DNA of 57,527 nucleotides, from assembly GCA_003565555.1 (NCBI GenBank), contig PXBH01000079.1, positions 1 to 57,527 on the forward strand. Reading direction: 5' to 3'. This DNA comes from Cryomorphaceae bacterium. GTDB lineage: Bacteria; Bacteroidota; Bacteroidia; Flavobacteriales_D; Cryomorphaceae. The position numbers and the translations under genes are program-made. Below, in pieces: positions 34,036-42,061 of the stretch. The notes beneath the pieces were generated by a model that saw only the letters and a list, made by a program, of their open reading frames with translations, was not told the origin of the DNA and searched no databases. Position 1 is the first letter of the stretch, and every line of letters begins with the position of its first letter.

Positions 34036-34920
34036 TTAAATTTCATTGAGCATGGCCTTGAAATCTTCCAAGTCCGTATTGAGAAAGAGACGGTCGTCTT
34101 TCACGAGGTTTTCCGTGCTTTCCAGCTTATTCGTGATCAAAATTTTTCTTTTCGGAAATGCCTCAAGCAGTCGGATAAGCAATGCATTGATGTCGGCTTC
34201 AGACGACAGCGACATTACCGAAGTGAGAATAAAGTCAGCGGGATTATAGCGGTCTACCGTGATGACATCCTGCACGGGAACACTCTGCCCCAAGTAAATG
34301 ACCTTGTGTCCCGCTTTATGAATCAAGTAACTGTAGAAAAGCAGTCCGATTTCGTGGAGCTCGCCTTCCGGCAAAAACAGCAAAAACTTGCTGCTCTCCT
34401 TTTTTGCCATGAGCGCTTGACTGTCAATCGCTACAATGAGCTTTTGACGGATCAGATTACTCATGAAATGTTCTTGGGCGGGATTGATGGCCCCCGTTTG
34501 CCATAACAGCCCCACTTTTTTGAAAAAGGGATAGATGACCTTCATCATGGTCTGTTCGAAACCGAGACGAATGGTACAGTTGACCAAGATTTTCTCGAAC
34601 CGCGTTTCGTCCATTTCGACCATCGCCACGACCAGACTTTCCATCTGCACGCTTTCGGTTACCTCTTCATTGCCGATTTCTACTACTTTTTTGTGAAGGG
34701 CTTCGGGAGAGAGGCCTACAATCTTGGAAATCTTTATTCCGTAATTGTTCAGGATGGCAATATTCAACACCTTGCGAAGTTGTTCGTCCGTGTAGTAGCG
34801 GATGTTGGTGTCGGTGCGCATGGGCTCAATCACTCCGTAGCGCTTTTCCCAAATCCGCAGGGTGTGGGCCTTGATGCCGGTAATTTTTTCCAAGTCCTTT
34901 ATAGAATACTGTCCCTTCAT
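34036..34920 (-). CDS. CarH/LitR-like MerR-family regulator with B12-binding domain
   Basis: The 294-aa protein has an N-terminal MerR helix-turn-helix (YSIKDLEKITGIKAHTLRIW, RYYTDEQ). A B12-binding region follows with Wx9EH (W140, E150, H151) and ExHxxG (E187, H189, G192). In CarH photoreceptors these bind adenosylcobalamin; the dark form represses, light releases DNA. The residue after W140 is Gln rather than the light-state His ligand I recall in Thermus CarH. The ATG at 34920 matches MerR N-termini; a slightly longer open frame exists. It lies upstream of the carotenoid-photolyase operon on the same strand and is divergent from uvrC. Confidence 0.92.
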   Translation of the reverse strand: MKGQYSIKDLEKITGIKAHTLRIWEKRYGVIEPMRTDTNIRYYTDEQLRKVLNIAILNNYGIKISKIVGLSPEALHKKVVEIGNEEVTESVQMESLVVAMVEMDETRFEKILVNCTIRLGFEQTMMKVIYPFFKKVGLLWQTGAINPAQEHFMSNLIRQKLIVAIDSQALMAKKESSKFLLFLPEGELHEIGLLFYSYLIHKAGHKVIYLGQSVPVQDVITVDRYNPADFILTSVMSLSSEADINALLIRLLEAFPKRKILITNKLESTENLVKDDRLFLNTDLEDFKAMLNEI

Positions 34921-34967
34921 GGTCGTTTCGGCAGGCACGGGTAGCGCCGGCACGGATGAATGTTTAG

Positions 34968-34989
34968 GTGTTAAACTCTATCGTTAAAC
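34968..34989. promoter_or_regulatory. Candidate operator: GTTAAAC direct repeat at the CarH-like promoter
   Basis: GTTAAAC occurs at 34970-34976 and 34983-34989. GTGTTAAACTC at 34968-34978 matches GTGTTAATAAC of the sigma promoter at 8 of 11 positions. The location just downstream of the -7 element suits autorepression. Confidence 0.35.
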
Positions 34990-34996
34990 AAAGGTA
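34989..34996 (-). promoter_or_regulatory. -7 promoter element of the CarH-like gene
   Basis: The minus strand reads TACCTTTG, an exact TAnnTTTG match, 68 bases before the ATG. Confidence 0.5.
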
Positions 34997-35275
34997 GTTT
35001 TTTTGAACGGGAAATGCACCGGAAAATTCGGTTGCCGGCACTGTCCGCACATTTCTTTATTGAGTCCGAGAGGAATCTTTTTCTTTTCGAACATGGCCGC
35101 GTAAGACGAATGAACCCACACTAAACAAACAAATGATACGGCGTCAATGCGTTCAAATTTGCAGTCATTGCGGGAATCAAGCGCCTGAGAAGTGGGTCTT
35201 TCCGTCCGCTCCCCGGTGCTTACGACCGAAATTACGCTCCCCGAAGGAACGCCCTGATGCCGCACCGGGCTTTTG

Positions 35276-35283
35276 TATTTTTG
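35276..35283 (+). promoter_or_regulatory. -7 promoter element for uvrC
   Basis: TATTTTTG matches TAnnTTTG and ends five bases before the proposed GTG start, implying a leaderless or nearly leaderless transcript. Confidence 0.5.
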
Positions 35284-35288
35284 CAAGC

Positions 35289-37088
35289 GTGGAGATTAAG
35301 GATAAAATCAAACTGCTGCCGGGAGCGCCCGGGGTGTACCAGTTCCGGGATGAGGAGGGGAAGGTCATCTATGTGGGCAAAGCAAAGAATCTGAAGAACC
35401 GGGTGAATTCCTACTTTGCAAAAGACGGCGGACACAGCGGGCGCACCCGTGTCATGGTGCGGCGCATCCGTGACCTTTCCTTCATCGTCACTTCCAATGA
35501 GCTGGATGCTTTGCTCTTGGAGAATAATTTGATCAAGGAGCTGAAGCCGAGGTACAATGTCATGCTCAAGGACGACAAAACTTACCCTTGGCTCTGCATC
35601 AAGAACGAACCCTTTCCCCGCGTTTTTTCCACCCGCACCAAAATGGATGACGGCTCAGAGTATTTCGGACCCTACGCCTCCGTGAAAACCATGAACACTT
35701 TGCTGCGTCTCATCAGAAGGCTTTATAAGATACGGACTTGTAAATACGACCTCAGCGCGGCCAACATCGAAAAAGGCAAGTTCAAAGTATGTCTGGAATA
35801 CCACATCGGAAATTGCCTCGGGCCCTGCGAAGGAAAGCAATCACGCGAAGAATACGATGCGCAAATCGCTGACATTCGCGAGATTATTCGGGGCAATATT
35901 TCCGCCGTTCTCGGGGTGCTGAAGGACCGGATGAACCAATTTGCCGAAAGGCTGGAGTTTGAGAAGGCCCAGTATATCAAAGAAAAACTCGACATTCTTC
36001 AAAATTACCGCAGCAAGAGTACTGTGGTGAATCCCGCCGTGGGCAACGTGGATGTGCTCGCCGCAGTCTCCGATCTGCACGCGGGATATGTGAATTACAT
36101 GAAGGTGGCGGACGGCGCCGTGATCCGCAGCTTTACCATGCACTTTCGTAAAAAGCTCGAAGAAGACCACGCGCAATTTCTGGCCGCCGCACTCGCCGAA
36201 GTCAAAAACGGATCAGGTGAGCTCGCCCGGGAAATATTGCTCTCGGAAGAAACAGACCTCGAACTTCCCGGCCATAAAATCACGGTACCCAAGCGCGGTG
36301 ACAAACTTCGTCTTATCGAATTGTCGGCGAGGAATGCGAAGTATTTTATGCTCGACAAGCAACGGCAGTCGCGCTTTACCGACCCGGACAAGCACAAAGA
36401 CCGCGTGCTGGAGCAAATGAAAAAGGACCTTCGCCTCAAAGCGCTGCCCGTGCACATCGAAGGATTTGACAACTCAAATCTGCTCGGGACCGATGCCGTT
36501 TCGGCCTGCGTGGTATTCAAAGACGGAAAGCCGAGCAAAAAGGATTACCGCCGCTTCAATATCAAAACCGTCACCGGACCTGACGACTACGCCTCGATGC
36601 GCGAAGTGGTGTACCGCCGCTACAAGCGCCTCTCCGAAGAGGAGGAGCCGCTGCCGCAGCTCATCGTGATCGACGGGGGAAAAGGGCAGCTCAGCGCCGC
36701 CCTCGAAGCCCTGGAGCAACTTGACCTCCGCGGAAAAATCCCGGTGATCGGTATCGCCAAACGGCTCGAAGAGATCTACTACCCCGGCGACTCTGCCCCC
36801 CTTTATATCGACAAGCGGTCAGAAACCCTCAAAGTACTTCAGCACATCCGCAACGAATCGCACCGCTTCGGCATCACCCACCACCGCAACAAGCGGAGCA
36901 AAAGCACGATAAAAACGGAGCTCACCGAGATACCCGGCATCGGGCCCGAAACCGCGTCACGCCTGCTGACAGTTTTTAAAAGTGTCAGCGGAATTAAGCG
37001 TGCCGCTTATGAGGAAATTCGCGATGCGGTAGGCGACGCTAAGGCCAAATCCGTGGCACTCTGGTTCGGAAAAGAGCCCGAAGTGTAA
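35289..37088 (+). CDS. uvrC: Excinuclease ABC subunit C
   Basis: UvrC makes both incisions around bulky DNA lesions in nucleotide excision repair. The 599-aa protein has the N-terminal GIY-YIG domain (PGVYQFRDEEGKVIYVGKAK), a UVR motif (FEKAQYIKEKLDIL, about residue 220), the RNase H-like domain (IEGFDNSNLLGTDAVSACVVF) and C-terminal helix-hairpin-helix repeats. The GTG at 35289 is chosen because resemblance starts at EIKDKIKLLPGAPG; the open frame upstream is unrelated. It diverges from the CarH-like regulator, suggesting shared light control. Confidence 0.95.
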   Translation: MEIKDKIKLLPGAPGVYQFRDEEGKVIYVGKAKNLKNRVNSYFAKDGGHSGRTRVMVRRIRDLSFIVTSNELDALLLENNLIKELKPRYNVMLKDDKTYPWLCIKNEPFPRVFSTRTKMDDGSEYFGPYASVKTMNTLLRLIRRLYKIRTCKYDLSAANIEKGKFKVCLEYHIGNCLGPCEGKQSREEYDAQIADIREIIRGNISAVLGVLKDRMNQFAERLEFEKAQYIKEKLDILQNYRSKSTVVNPAVGNVDVLAAVSDLHAGYVNYMKVADGAVIRSFTMHFRKKLEEDHAQFLAAALAEVKNGSGELAREILLSEETDLELPGHKITVPKRGDKLRLIELSARNAKYFMLDKQRQSRFTDPDKHKDRVLEQMKKDLRLKALPVHIEGFDNSNLLGTDAVSACVVFKDGKPSKKDYRRFNIKTVTGPDDYASMREVVYRRYKRLSEEEEPLPQLIVIDGGKGQLSAALEALEQLDLRGKIPVIGIAKRLEEIYYPGDSAPLYIDKRSETLKVLQHIRNESHRFGITHHRNKRSKSTIKTELTEIPGIGPETASRLLTVFKSVSGIKRAAYEEIRDAVGDAKAKSVALWFGKEPEV

Positions 37089-37141
37089 TCGGGATCTGAT
37101 CGTCTCCTACAGGCATACTGTAGTCGAAAGCCCGATTTTGT
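37087..37141 (+). terminator. Terminator-like hairpin after uvrC
   Basis: AATCGGG at 37087-37093 pairs with CCCGATT at 37131-37137, followed by TTG. Inside, CTACAG and CTGTAG (37107-37123) form a second perfect stem. It lies between convergent genes and may serve both. Confidence 0.55.
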
Positions 37142-37144
37142 CAG

Positions 37145-38005
37145 TTACTCCCCCGCTCGGTAAAGCTCGGCAAAGAAGAGCTTCATACGCTCCCACGAAG
37201 CGCGGTCTGCCTCTTCATCGTATTTCAGCGGGAGATCAAATTTCTGTCCGAGTTTGTCCGCACCCGGATTGGTGTAAGCGTGGAGCACCCCCGGAAAACT
37301 GCGGTAGTCCAGATACCCGCCCGCCATCTCCACAGCAGCTTTGAAGGCTTCTGCGTCGTCTTCGGAGATCATCGGGTCATCTGCACCGTTTTGCACGAGA
37401 AGCTTCGCGGTCAGTTTTTCACCCGGCGGAATCGGTAAATTAATCCCGCTGTGGAAGGCAGCAACGCCGTCGAGCGGCATTCCCGCATTGGCCATCGAGA
37501 GGGCCACCGAACCCCCGAAGCAGTAGCCCACCGCAGAGATCTGATCCGGATTCACTTTCGGATGCTCAGACAGGGCTTTAAAAGCCGCCTCGAAACGCGT
37601 TTGTGAACTTTCGATGTTTTCCATGACCATACTTGAAAACTTCATGGCATCATCGGGGTGTTCGGCCGTTTGTCCGTCGCCGTACATATCTACAGCCAGG
37701 GCCACATAGCCCAGTCCGGCGAGCTGTTCGGCGCGGGTCCGCACATAGTCGTTCTGCCCCCACCATTCGTGCACCACAAGGATGCCGGGGCGTTTGGCGT
37801 CCGTAGAGGCATCGTAGGCGAAGTAGCCCGCCATTTCGGTTTCTTCCGTGCGGTAGGTGTGTTCATCGGTTTTGATCACGGGAATATCTGCCTCCTCCGC
37901 CGGCGATTCTTCGGCTTGCGGGATTTGCTTTTCGCCTTGCGGATTCTCGCAGGCTACAGTCAAACAAAGGGCAGCCAAGGCAGGGAAATATAAAATCTTC
38001 TTCAT
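37145..38005 (-). CDS. Dienelactone hydrolase family lipoprotein
   Basis: The 286-aa protein begins with a lipoprotein signal (MKKILYFPALAALCLTVAC, Cys19) followed by an acidic linker. It then has an alpha/beta-hydrolase fold of the dienelactone hydrolase family: nucleophile Cys in GYCFGGSVAL, acid in GADDPM and His in GVLHAYTNPG. It probably cleaves an ester or lactone in the envelope; the substrate is unknown. A -7 element lies upstream, divergent from the methyltransferase gene. Confidence 0.9.
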   Translation of the reverse strand: MKKILYFPALAALCLTVACENPQGEKQIPQAEESPAEEADIPVIKTDEHTYRTEETEMAGYFAYDASTDAKRPGILVVHEWWGQNDYVRTRAEQLAGLGYVALAVDMYGDGQTAEHPDDAMKFSSMVMENIESSQTRFEAAFKALSEHPKVNPDQISAVGYCFGGSVALSMANAGMPLDGVAAFHSGINLPIPPGEKLTAKLLVQNGADDPMISEDDAEAFKAAVEMAGGYLDYRSFPGVLHAYTNPGADKLGQKFDLPLKYDEEADRASWERMKLFFAELYRAGE

Positions 38006-38024
38006 CTGATTTTCGGTTTTGGTT

Positions 38025-38032
38025 CAAAATTA
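38025..38032 (-). promoter_or_regulatory. -7 promoter element for the dienelactone hydrolase gene
   Basis: The minus strand reads TAATTTTG, an exact TAnnTTTG match, 19 bases before the ATG. Confidence 0.5.
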
Positions 38033-38216
38033 ACAGAATCTGACTGAACACCGCCCGGCCGCTGCGCTTTTCCTGACCGTCAAAATCCGGGCATAATTCG
38101 AAAACACGCGTTTTACACCCGCAGTTCATTCCCTGTTTCATTGTCGATAAGTTACCGCAATGCTCCGTCGCAGGAGGCAGCATCTTTCTCATTTTTGATG
38201 AAAATTATCTCTTCTC

Positions 38217-39110
38217 ATGGCAGAATCCGTCGCCGAAGTTTCGCGAGAAAAACAAATGCGGGAACGCGGAATGCGCCCCCTCGGAAAAATTGAAGAAAAT
38301 TACCTCCGTCTCCTGCGCGAGGTGATCATCGACATTGACAACGCCGCAAGGTTTCAGCTCACACCCTACCCGAAGACAAGGAGCAACGTGCTGAAGCGAA
38401 CAGCAATCAATACCCTGATCAATACCCTGGCCAAGAAGGGACTCACCATCACGGGCACCGACCGCAGCGGAATCGCGGCCCGCGAAATCGGATTGGGCTG
38501 GCCGCTCAACGGGTACAGCATGATCGGTGCCAAGCGCATGGAAAATATCCGGACCTGCATTGAGGCCGTTTTGCAAGACGATATCCCGGGCGATTTCATT
38601 GAGACGGGCGTGTGGCGGGGCGGCGCCTGCATATATGCCAAGGCCCTTTTTGACGTATACGGGGCAGATCGAAAAGTCTGGGTGGCCGACTCATTTCAGG
38701 GCCTGCCTAAACCCGATGTCGAAGCATACCCGGATGATGAAGGGGACGACCTCTACTCCCTAGAGCAGCTGCGCATCTCAGAAGAGCAGGTCAAAGAAAA
38801 CTTCAAGCGGTTTGACCTCCTCGATGATAAGGTGATTTTCCTGAAAGGCTGGTTTAAAGATACCCTGCCCTCAGCACCCATCGAAGAACTCGCCGTGGTA
38901 CGCCTCGACGGTGACATGTACGAGTCCACCATGGACGGTTTGAAAAACCTCTACCCAAAGCTCTCCCCGGGTGGGTTTCTCATCGTGGACGACTACGGCG
39001 TGATTCCGGCCTGCCGCAAGGCCGTACACGACTACCGCACCAAAAACGGCATCACCGAAGATATCATTGACATTGACGGATCGGGCCACTACTGGCGAAA
39101 GTCCTTTTAA
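38217..39110 (+). CDS. TylF/MycF-family O-methyltransferase
   Basis: The 297-aa protein resembles macrocin O-methyltransferase (TylF). Motifs include GDFIETGVWRGGACIYAKAL (SAM-binding), WVADSFQGLPKPD, VVRLDGDMYESTMDGL (metal-binding Asp) and GGFLIVDDYGVIPACRKAV. In actinomycetes such enzymes methylate sugar hydroxyls of natural products. No biosynthetic cluster is visible here, so the substrate is unknown. The N-terminal ~70 residues are variable and a later ATG is possible. A near-consensus -7 (CATTTTTG, 38190-38197) precedes it. Confidence 0.88.
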   Translation: MAESVAEVSREKQMRERGMRPLGKIEENYLRLLREVIIDIDNAARFQLTPYPKTRSNVLKRTAINTLINTLAKKGLTITGTDRSGIAAREIGLGWPLNGYSMIGAKRMENIRTCIEAVLQDDIPGDFIETGVWRGGACIYAKALFDVYGADRKVWVADSFQGLPKPDVEAYPDDEGDDLYSLEQLRISEEQVKENFKRFDLLDDKVIFLKGWFKDTLPSAPIEELAVVRLDGDMYESTMDGLKNLYPKLSPGGFLIVDDYGVIPACRKAVHDYRTKNGITEDIIDIDGSGHYWRKSF

Positions 39111-39147
39111 CCCACTGCCCGGCGCCCTCTGCAGGGCGCGGATTTTC

Positions 39148-39155
39148 TATCTTTG
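39148..39155 (+). promoter_or_regulatory. -7 promoter element for the 39172 gene and cvpA
   Basis: TATCTTTG matches TAnnTTTG, 16 bases before the GTG start at 39172. Confidence 0.55.
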
Positions 39156-39171
39156 CAAAAAATAACACGCT

Positions 39172-39579
39172 GTGATCAAAGACATCGAACGCCCGAAGGT
39201 AGAAGACATTGCCATAGCTGCCGTTCCCGAAAAGAATGAGGAATCCGGCGCCGATGAGTGGTACATTTACCTGATGAACAAAAAAGCTGTGGCCATCAAC
39301 AATGTCTTGATTTCCTCCCGCGGCTACGGCAAGTCCGACGAAAGAGAGGTGAAAACTTCCGAACTGCGTCACTATGTGGAAGAACTGCCCGCCCACAGCT
39401 ATGTAAAAGTTGAGCCCATTATGGAGGAACTTTTTGCGCTGAATAATCAATACTGGGTGAGCTTCTACATCGACGGGAAAATATTCGACAAGAAGTACAT
39501 CTTTCTTCCCGAGACCATCCGTGAGGCCAACCTTACCGAGATCGCCATGATGGGCAAAAAAGGCGTGATGCTGAGCTGA
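39172..39579 (+). CDS. Conserved Bacteroidota protein of unknown function
   Basis: The 135-aa protein has no signal or membrane helix. It resembles a widespread phylum-specific family that is sometimes mislabelled phenylalanyl-tRNA synthetase alpha subunit, with features such as IAIAAVPEKNE, EWYIYLMNKK, PAHSYVKVEPI, LFALNNQYWVSFYIDGKIFDKKYIF and KKGVML. No catalytic motif is recognised. The GTG start is supported by the promoter position. Its stop shares one base with the cvpA ATG, so the two are co-transcribed. Confidence 0.75.
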   Translation: MIKDIERPKVEDIAIAAVPEKNEESGADEWYIYLMNKKAVAINNVLISSRGYGKSDEREVKTSELRHYVEELPAHSYVKVEPIMEELFALNNQYWVSFYIDGKIFDKKYIFLPETIREANLTEIAMMGKKGVMLS

Positions 39580-40118
39580 TGCCCTACCTAGACCTCATCA
39601 TCGCTTTGCCGCTGGCTTGGGGCATGTTTCGCGGATTCAGGCGCGGACTCATCATCGAGATTTGCACCCTGATGGCTTTGGTATTGGGGGTTTACGGCGC
39701 CGCGGTATTCGGCGATATGGGTGCCGACTTTCTCATCCGTGAGTTCAATACTGATCCGCAGCTCAGCCTTGTACTGGGTTTTGCGCTGCTCTTTTTCCTC
39801 ATCGTAGCCGGTGTATTCCTTTTCGGGAAAATGCTCGAAGGCGTGGTCAAAATGGTCGCACTTGGCTTGGTCAATAAGATTTTCGGCTTGCTTTTCGGTC
39901 TGGCCAAATTTCTCCTCATCCTCAGCGCCCTGTTTTTCATCTGGAACGGGTTTCCTCCCACCTCCGGTCTCATCCCCGACGACTGGAAAAGAAGTTCATA
40001 CCTCTACGGGCCCGTTTCCGACCTCGCTCCCGCGGTATATCCCGCCCTGAAAGACCCCACCTGGACCGAAGTCCTCGAGCAGACCCTCGAAGAGCTTCGC
40101 GACAAAGCGGATTTCTGA
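39579..40118 (+). CDS. CvpA family membrane protein
   Basis: The 179-aa protein has four predicted membrane helices (about residues 3-20, 26-45, 64-88 and 102-124) and the CvpA-type opening DLIIALPLAWGMFRGFRRGLI. CvpA is needed for colicin V production and envelope homeostasis in E. coli; its mechanism is unclear. The C-terminal ~50 residues are soluble. It ends at the start of the repeat-containing intergenic region and converges with pgk. Confidence 0.88.
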   Translation: MPYLDLIIALPLAWGMFRGFRRGLIIEICTLMALVLGVYGAAVFGDMGADFLIREFNTDPQLSLVLGFALLFFLIVAGVFLFGKMLEGVVKMVALGLVNKIFGLLFGLAKFLLILSALFFIWNGFPPTSGLIPDDWKRSSYLYGPVSDLAPAVYPALKDPTWTEVLEQTLEELRDKADF

Positions 40119-40717
40119 ACCCTCCTTTTTTCCCGCATTCAGGAAGCCTCCGGATCGCCGCGAGGCCCGAAAGCGCGTTTGAAACTTGATGGCAAACAGA
40201 ACCGGCAAGAAGCACACCTCAAACCCCGCGCCCTGTCCTTAGTGTTAGAAAAAGGAAAGCGCCGAAGGCGCCTCTCGTAGAGGGCATGGAAAAAAGAAAA
40301 CATTAAGGCATTAAGGGTCATTAAGATCCGTGACTTACCCCATGCGTCCTGTCACGCCCTATGCTTAATCTCCTTAATGCCTTAATGTTAGGAAAAAGAA
40401 AGCGCCGAAGGCGCCTCTCGTAGAGGGCGTGGAAAAAAGTAGAAACATTAAGAAACATTAAGCGCGTGACTTACCCGATGCGTCCTGTCACGCCCTTCGC
40501 TTAATCTCCATAATGCCTTAATGTTAGGAAAAAGAAAGCGCCGAAGACCCCTCTCATCCGGCGCGTGGAAAAAAGAAAACATTAAGACATTAAGGAACAT
40601 TAAGATCCGTGATTCACCCAATGCGTCCTTTCACGCCCTACGTTTAATATCTTAATGCCTTAATGTTAAAGGGAGAAAGCGCCGAAGGTGCGGAATTTTG
40701 AACGCCCCCCTGATAAT
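40119..40717. other. Convergent intergenic region with repeat array
   Basis: These 599 bases between cvpA and pgk carry no gene. The first ~125 bases are unassigned and contain CCCGCATTCAG, also found at two other intergenic sites. The remainder is the tandem repeat described separately. Confidence 0.85.
40244..40694. repeat. Tandem array of ~140-bp structured repeats (three full copies and a partial fourth)
   Basis: Units start at GTTAG near 40244, 40387 and 40523, giving periods of 143, 136 and 142 bp, with a partial copy from 40665. Each has GCGCCGAAGGCGC or a relative, GTGA...TCAC arms and CATTAAG/CTTAATG tracts. In copy 1, CATTAAGGCATTAAGG (40301-40316) is the exact reverse complement of 40372-40387, so each unit can fold into a long hairpin. 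No coding potential. Copy 3 is the most diverged. Confidence 0.9.
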
Positions 40718-41917
40718 TCAGGAATCCTCGCGTATCGCGGCGATCCCCGGCAGCACCTTACCTTCGAGGTATTCCAGCATGGCTCCGCCCCCCGTGCTCA
40801 CGTAGCTCACCTTTTCGGCAAGGCCGTACTTATTGACCGCCGCCACAGAATCACCTCCGCCCACCAGGGTGAAGGCGCCTCTGTCCGTGGCTTTGACCAG
40901 GGACTCCGCTACGGCCACTGTTCCCTTTGCAAAATTCTCCATCTCAAACACGCCCATCGGACCGTTCCACAGAATGATCTTGCAATCTTTGATCAGTGCC
41001 TCGAAGGCCTCAACAGTCTCCGGACCTATGTCGAGCCCCATCCACCCGTCCGGGATGGCGTCGGTCGCGCAGACGTCTGAACTGGCGTCGTTTCGGAAAT
41101 CATCCGCTATCCGCGTATCTTTCGGCAGGTGGATTTTTACCCCTTTTTCCTCCGCTTTTTTCAGGAGGCTGAGGGCCGTTTCGATATAGTCGTCTTCCAC
41201 CAGCGAATTGCCGATGCTCCCGCCTTTGGCTTTCACGAAAGTGTAGGCCATGCCGCCGCCTATGATGAGGTGGTCCGTTTTCGGGAGCAAGCTCTCTAAG
41301 ATGGTGATTTTGCTGCTCACCTTTGCCCCGCCTATGATGGCCAGAACGGGCTTTTCCTTGCTGTGCAGTACTTTATCTATGCTCTCGATCTCCCCTTCGA
41401 TGAGGTAGCCGAACATTTTATCTTTCGGAAAGAAGCGCGCAATCACCGTAGTAGAGGCGTGGGCGCGGTGGGCGGTGCCGAATGCGTCATTCACATAGCA
41501 GTCGCCGTGCTCCGCCAGCCTTCCGGCAAAAAACTCATCCCCGGCCGTTTCCTCTTTGTAGAAGCGGAGGTTTTCCAGCAGGAGTACTTCTCCGGGCTTC
41601 AGGTCGGCCGAAAGCTTTCGGGCTTCCTCACCGATGCAGTCTCCGCCGAATTTTACGGAAGTGCCGCCGAGGTGCTTTTCCAAAACAGGGATCACCGCCT
41701 TCAGAGAATATTTCTCTTCCGGTCCGTCTTTGGGCCGCCCGAGGTGCGACATCAGTACCACACTTCCTCCGCTTTCCAAGATTTTTTTCACCGTGGGTGC
41801 CGCCGAACGGATGCGCGTATCGTCTGTTACCTCGCGGTTTTCATCGAGCGGCACGTTAAAATCCACGCGGATCAGCGCGCGTTTTCCCTTGAAGTCGTAA
41901 TCTGCAAATCGTATCAT
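40718..41917 (-). CDS. pgk: Phosphoglycerate kinase
   Basis: Pgk transfers phosphate from 1,3-bisphosphoglycerate to ADP in glycolysis. The 399-aa protein has the substrate signature [35 protein letters not shown], the hinge [19 protein letters not shown] and the nucleotide loop [15 protein letters not shown]. Length is normal. The ATG at 41917 gives [15 protein letters not shown], a typical start; an in-frame upstream ATG is unlikely. A one-mismatch -7 (TAATTTCG) lies at 41939-41946. It diverges from holB. Confidence 0.97.
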   Translation of the reverse strand: MIRFADYDFKGKRALIRVDFNVPLDENREVTDDTRIRSAAPTVKKILESGGSVVLMSHLGRPKDGPEEKYSLKAVIPVLEKHLGGTSVKFGGDCIGEEARKLSADLKPGEVLLLENLRFYKEETAGDEFFAGRLAEHGDCYVNDAFGTAHRAHASTTVIARFFPKDKMFGYLIEGEIESIDKVLHSKEKPVLAIIGGAKVSSKITILESLLPKTDHLIIGGGMAYTFVKAKGGSIGNSLVEDDYIETALSLLKKAEEKGVKIHLPKDTRIADDFRNDASSDVCATDAIPDGWMGLDIGPETVEAFEALIKDCKIILWNGPMGVFEMENFAKGTVAVAESLVKATDRGAFTLVGGGDSVAAVNKYGLAEKVSYVSTGGGAMLEYLEGKVLPGIAAIREDS

Positions 41918-42037
41918 GATGTCCTGTTTTTCAGTTGCCGAAATTAAGCATATCATACGAATCGCCGAACGTCGATCCGCAGTTTCGGGCCTTCCCGCGC
42001 TACGTGTGGCGGCCGCTCGGTGTCGGGCCTTTTTTCG

Positions 42038-42045
42038 TAGTTTTG
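42038..42045 (+). promoter_or_regulatory. -7 promoter element for holB
   Basis: TAGTTTTG matches TAnnTTTG, 16 bases before the GTG start. Confidence 0.5.
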
Positions 42046-42061
42046 TCCCTTAAGGAAAGCA

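Larger units (their letters stand above)
34921..35288. other. Divergent intergenic region between the CarH-like gene and uvrC
   Basis: This 368-bp stretch holds a -7 element for each gene and the GTTAAAC direct repeat. A 36-codon minus-strand frame (34984-35094) beginning MFEKKKIPLGLN and containing CGQC is visible, but it runs into the regulator promoter and I do not accept it as a gene. Nothing else is recognised. Confidence 0.6.

Noticed and set aside
34984-35094. 36-codon frame with CGQC between the regulator and uvrC
   Set aside because: It overlaps the regulator -7 element and has no upstream promoter; not convincing as a gene.
38238-38255. GTTTCGCGAGAAAA near the TylF-like start as a parS-like site
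   Set aside because: Three mismatches and the palindrome is broken.
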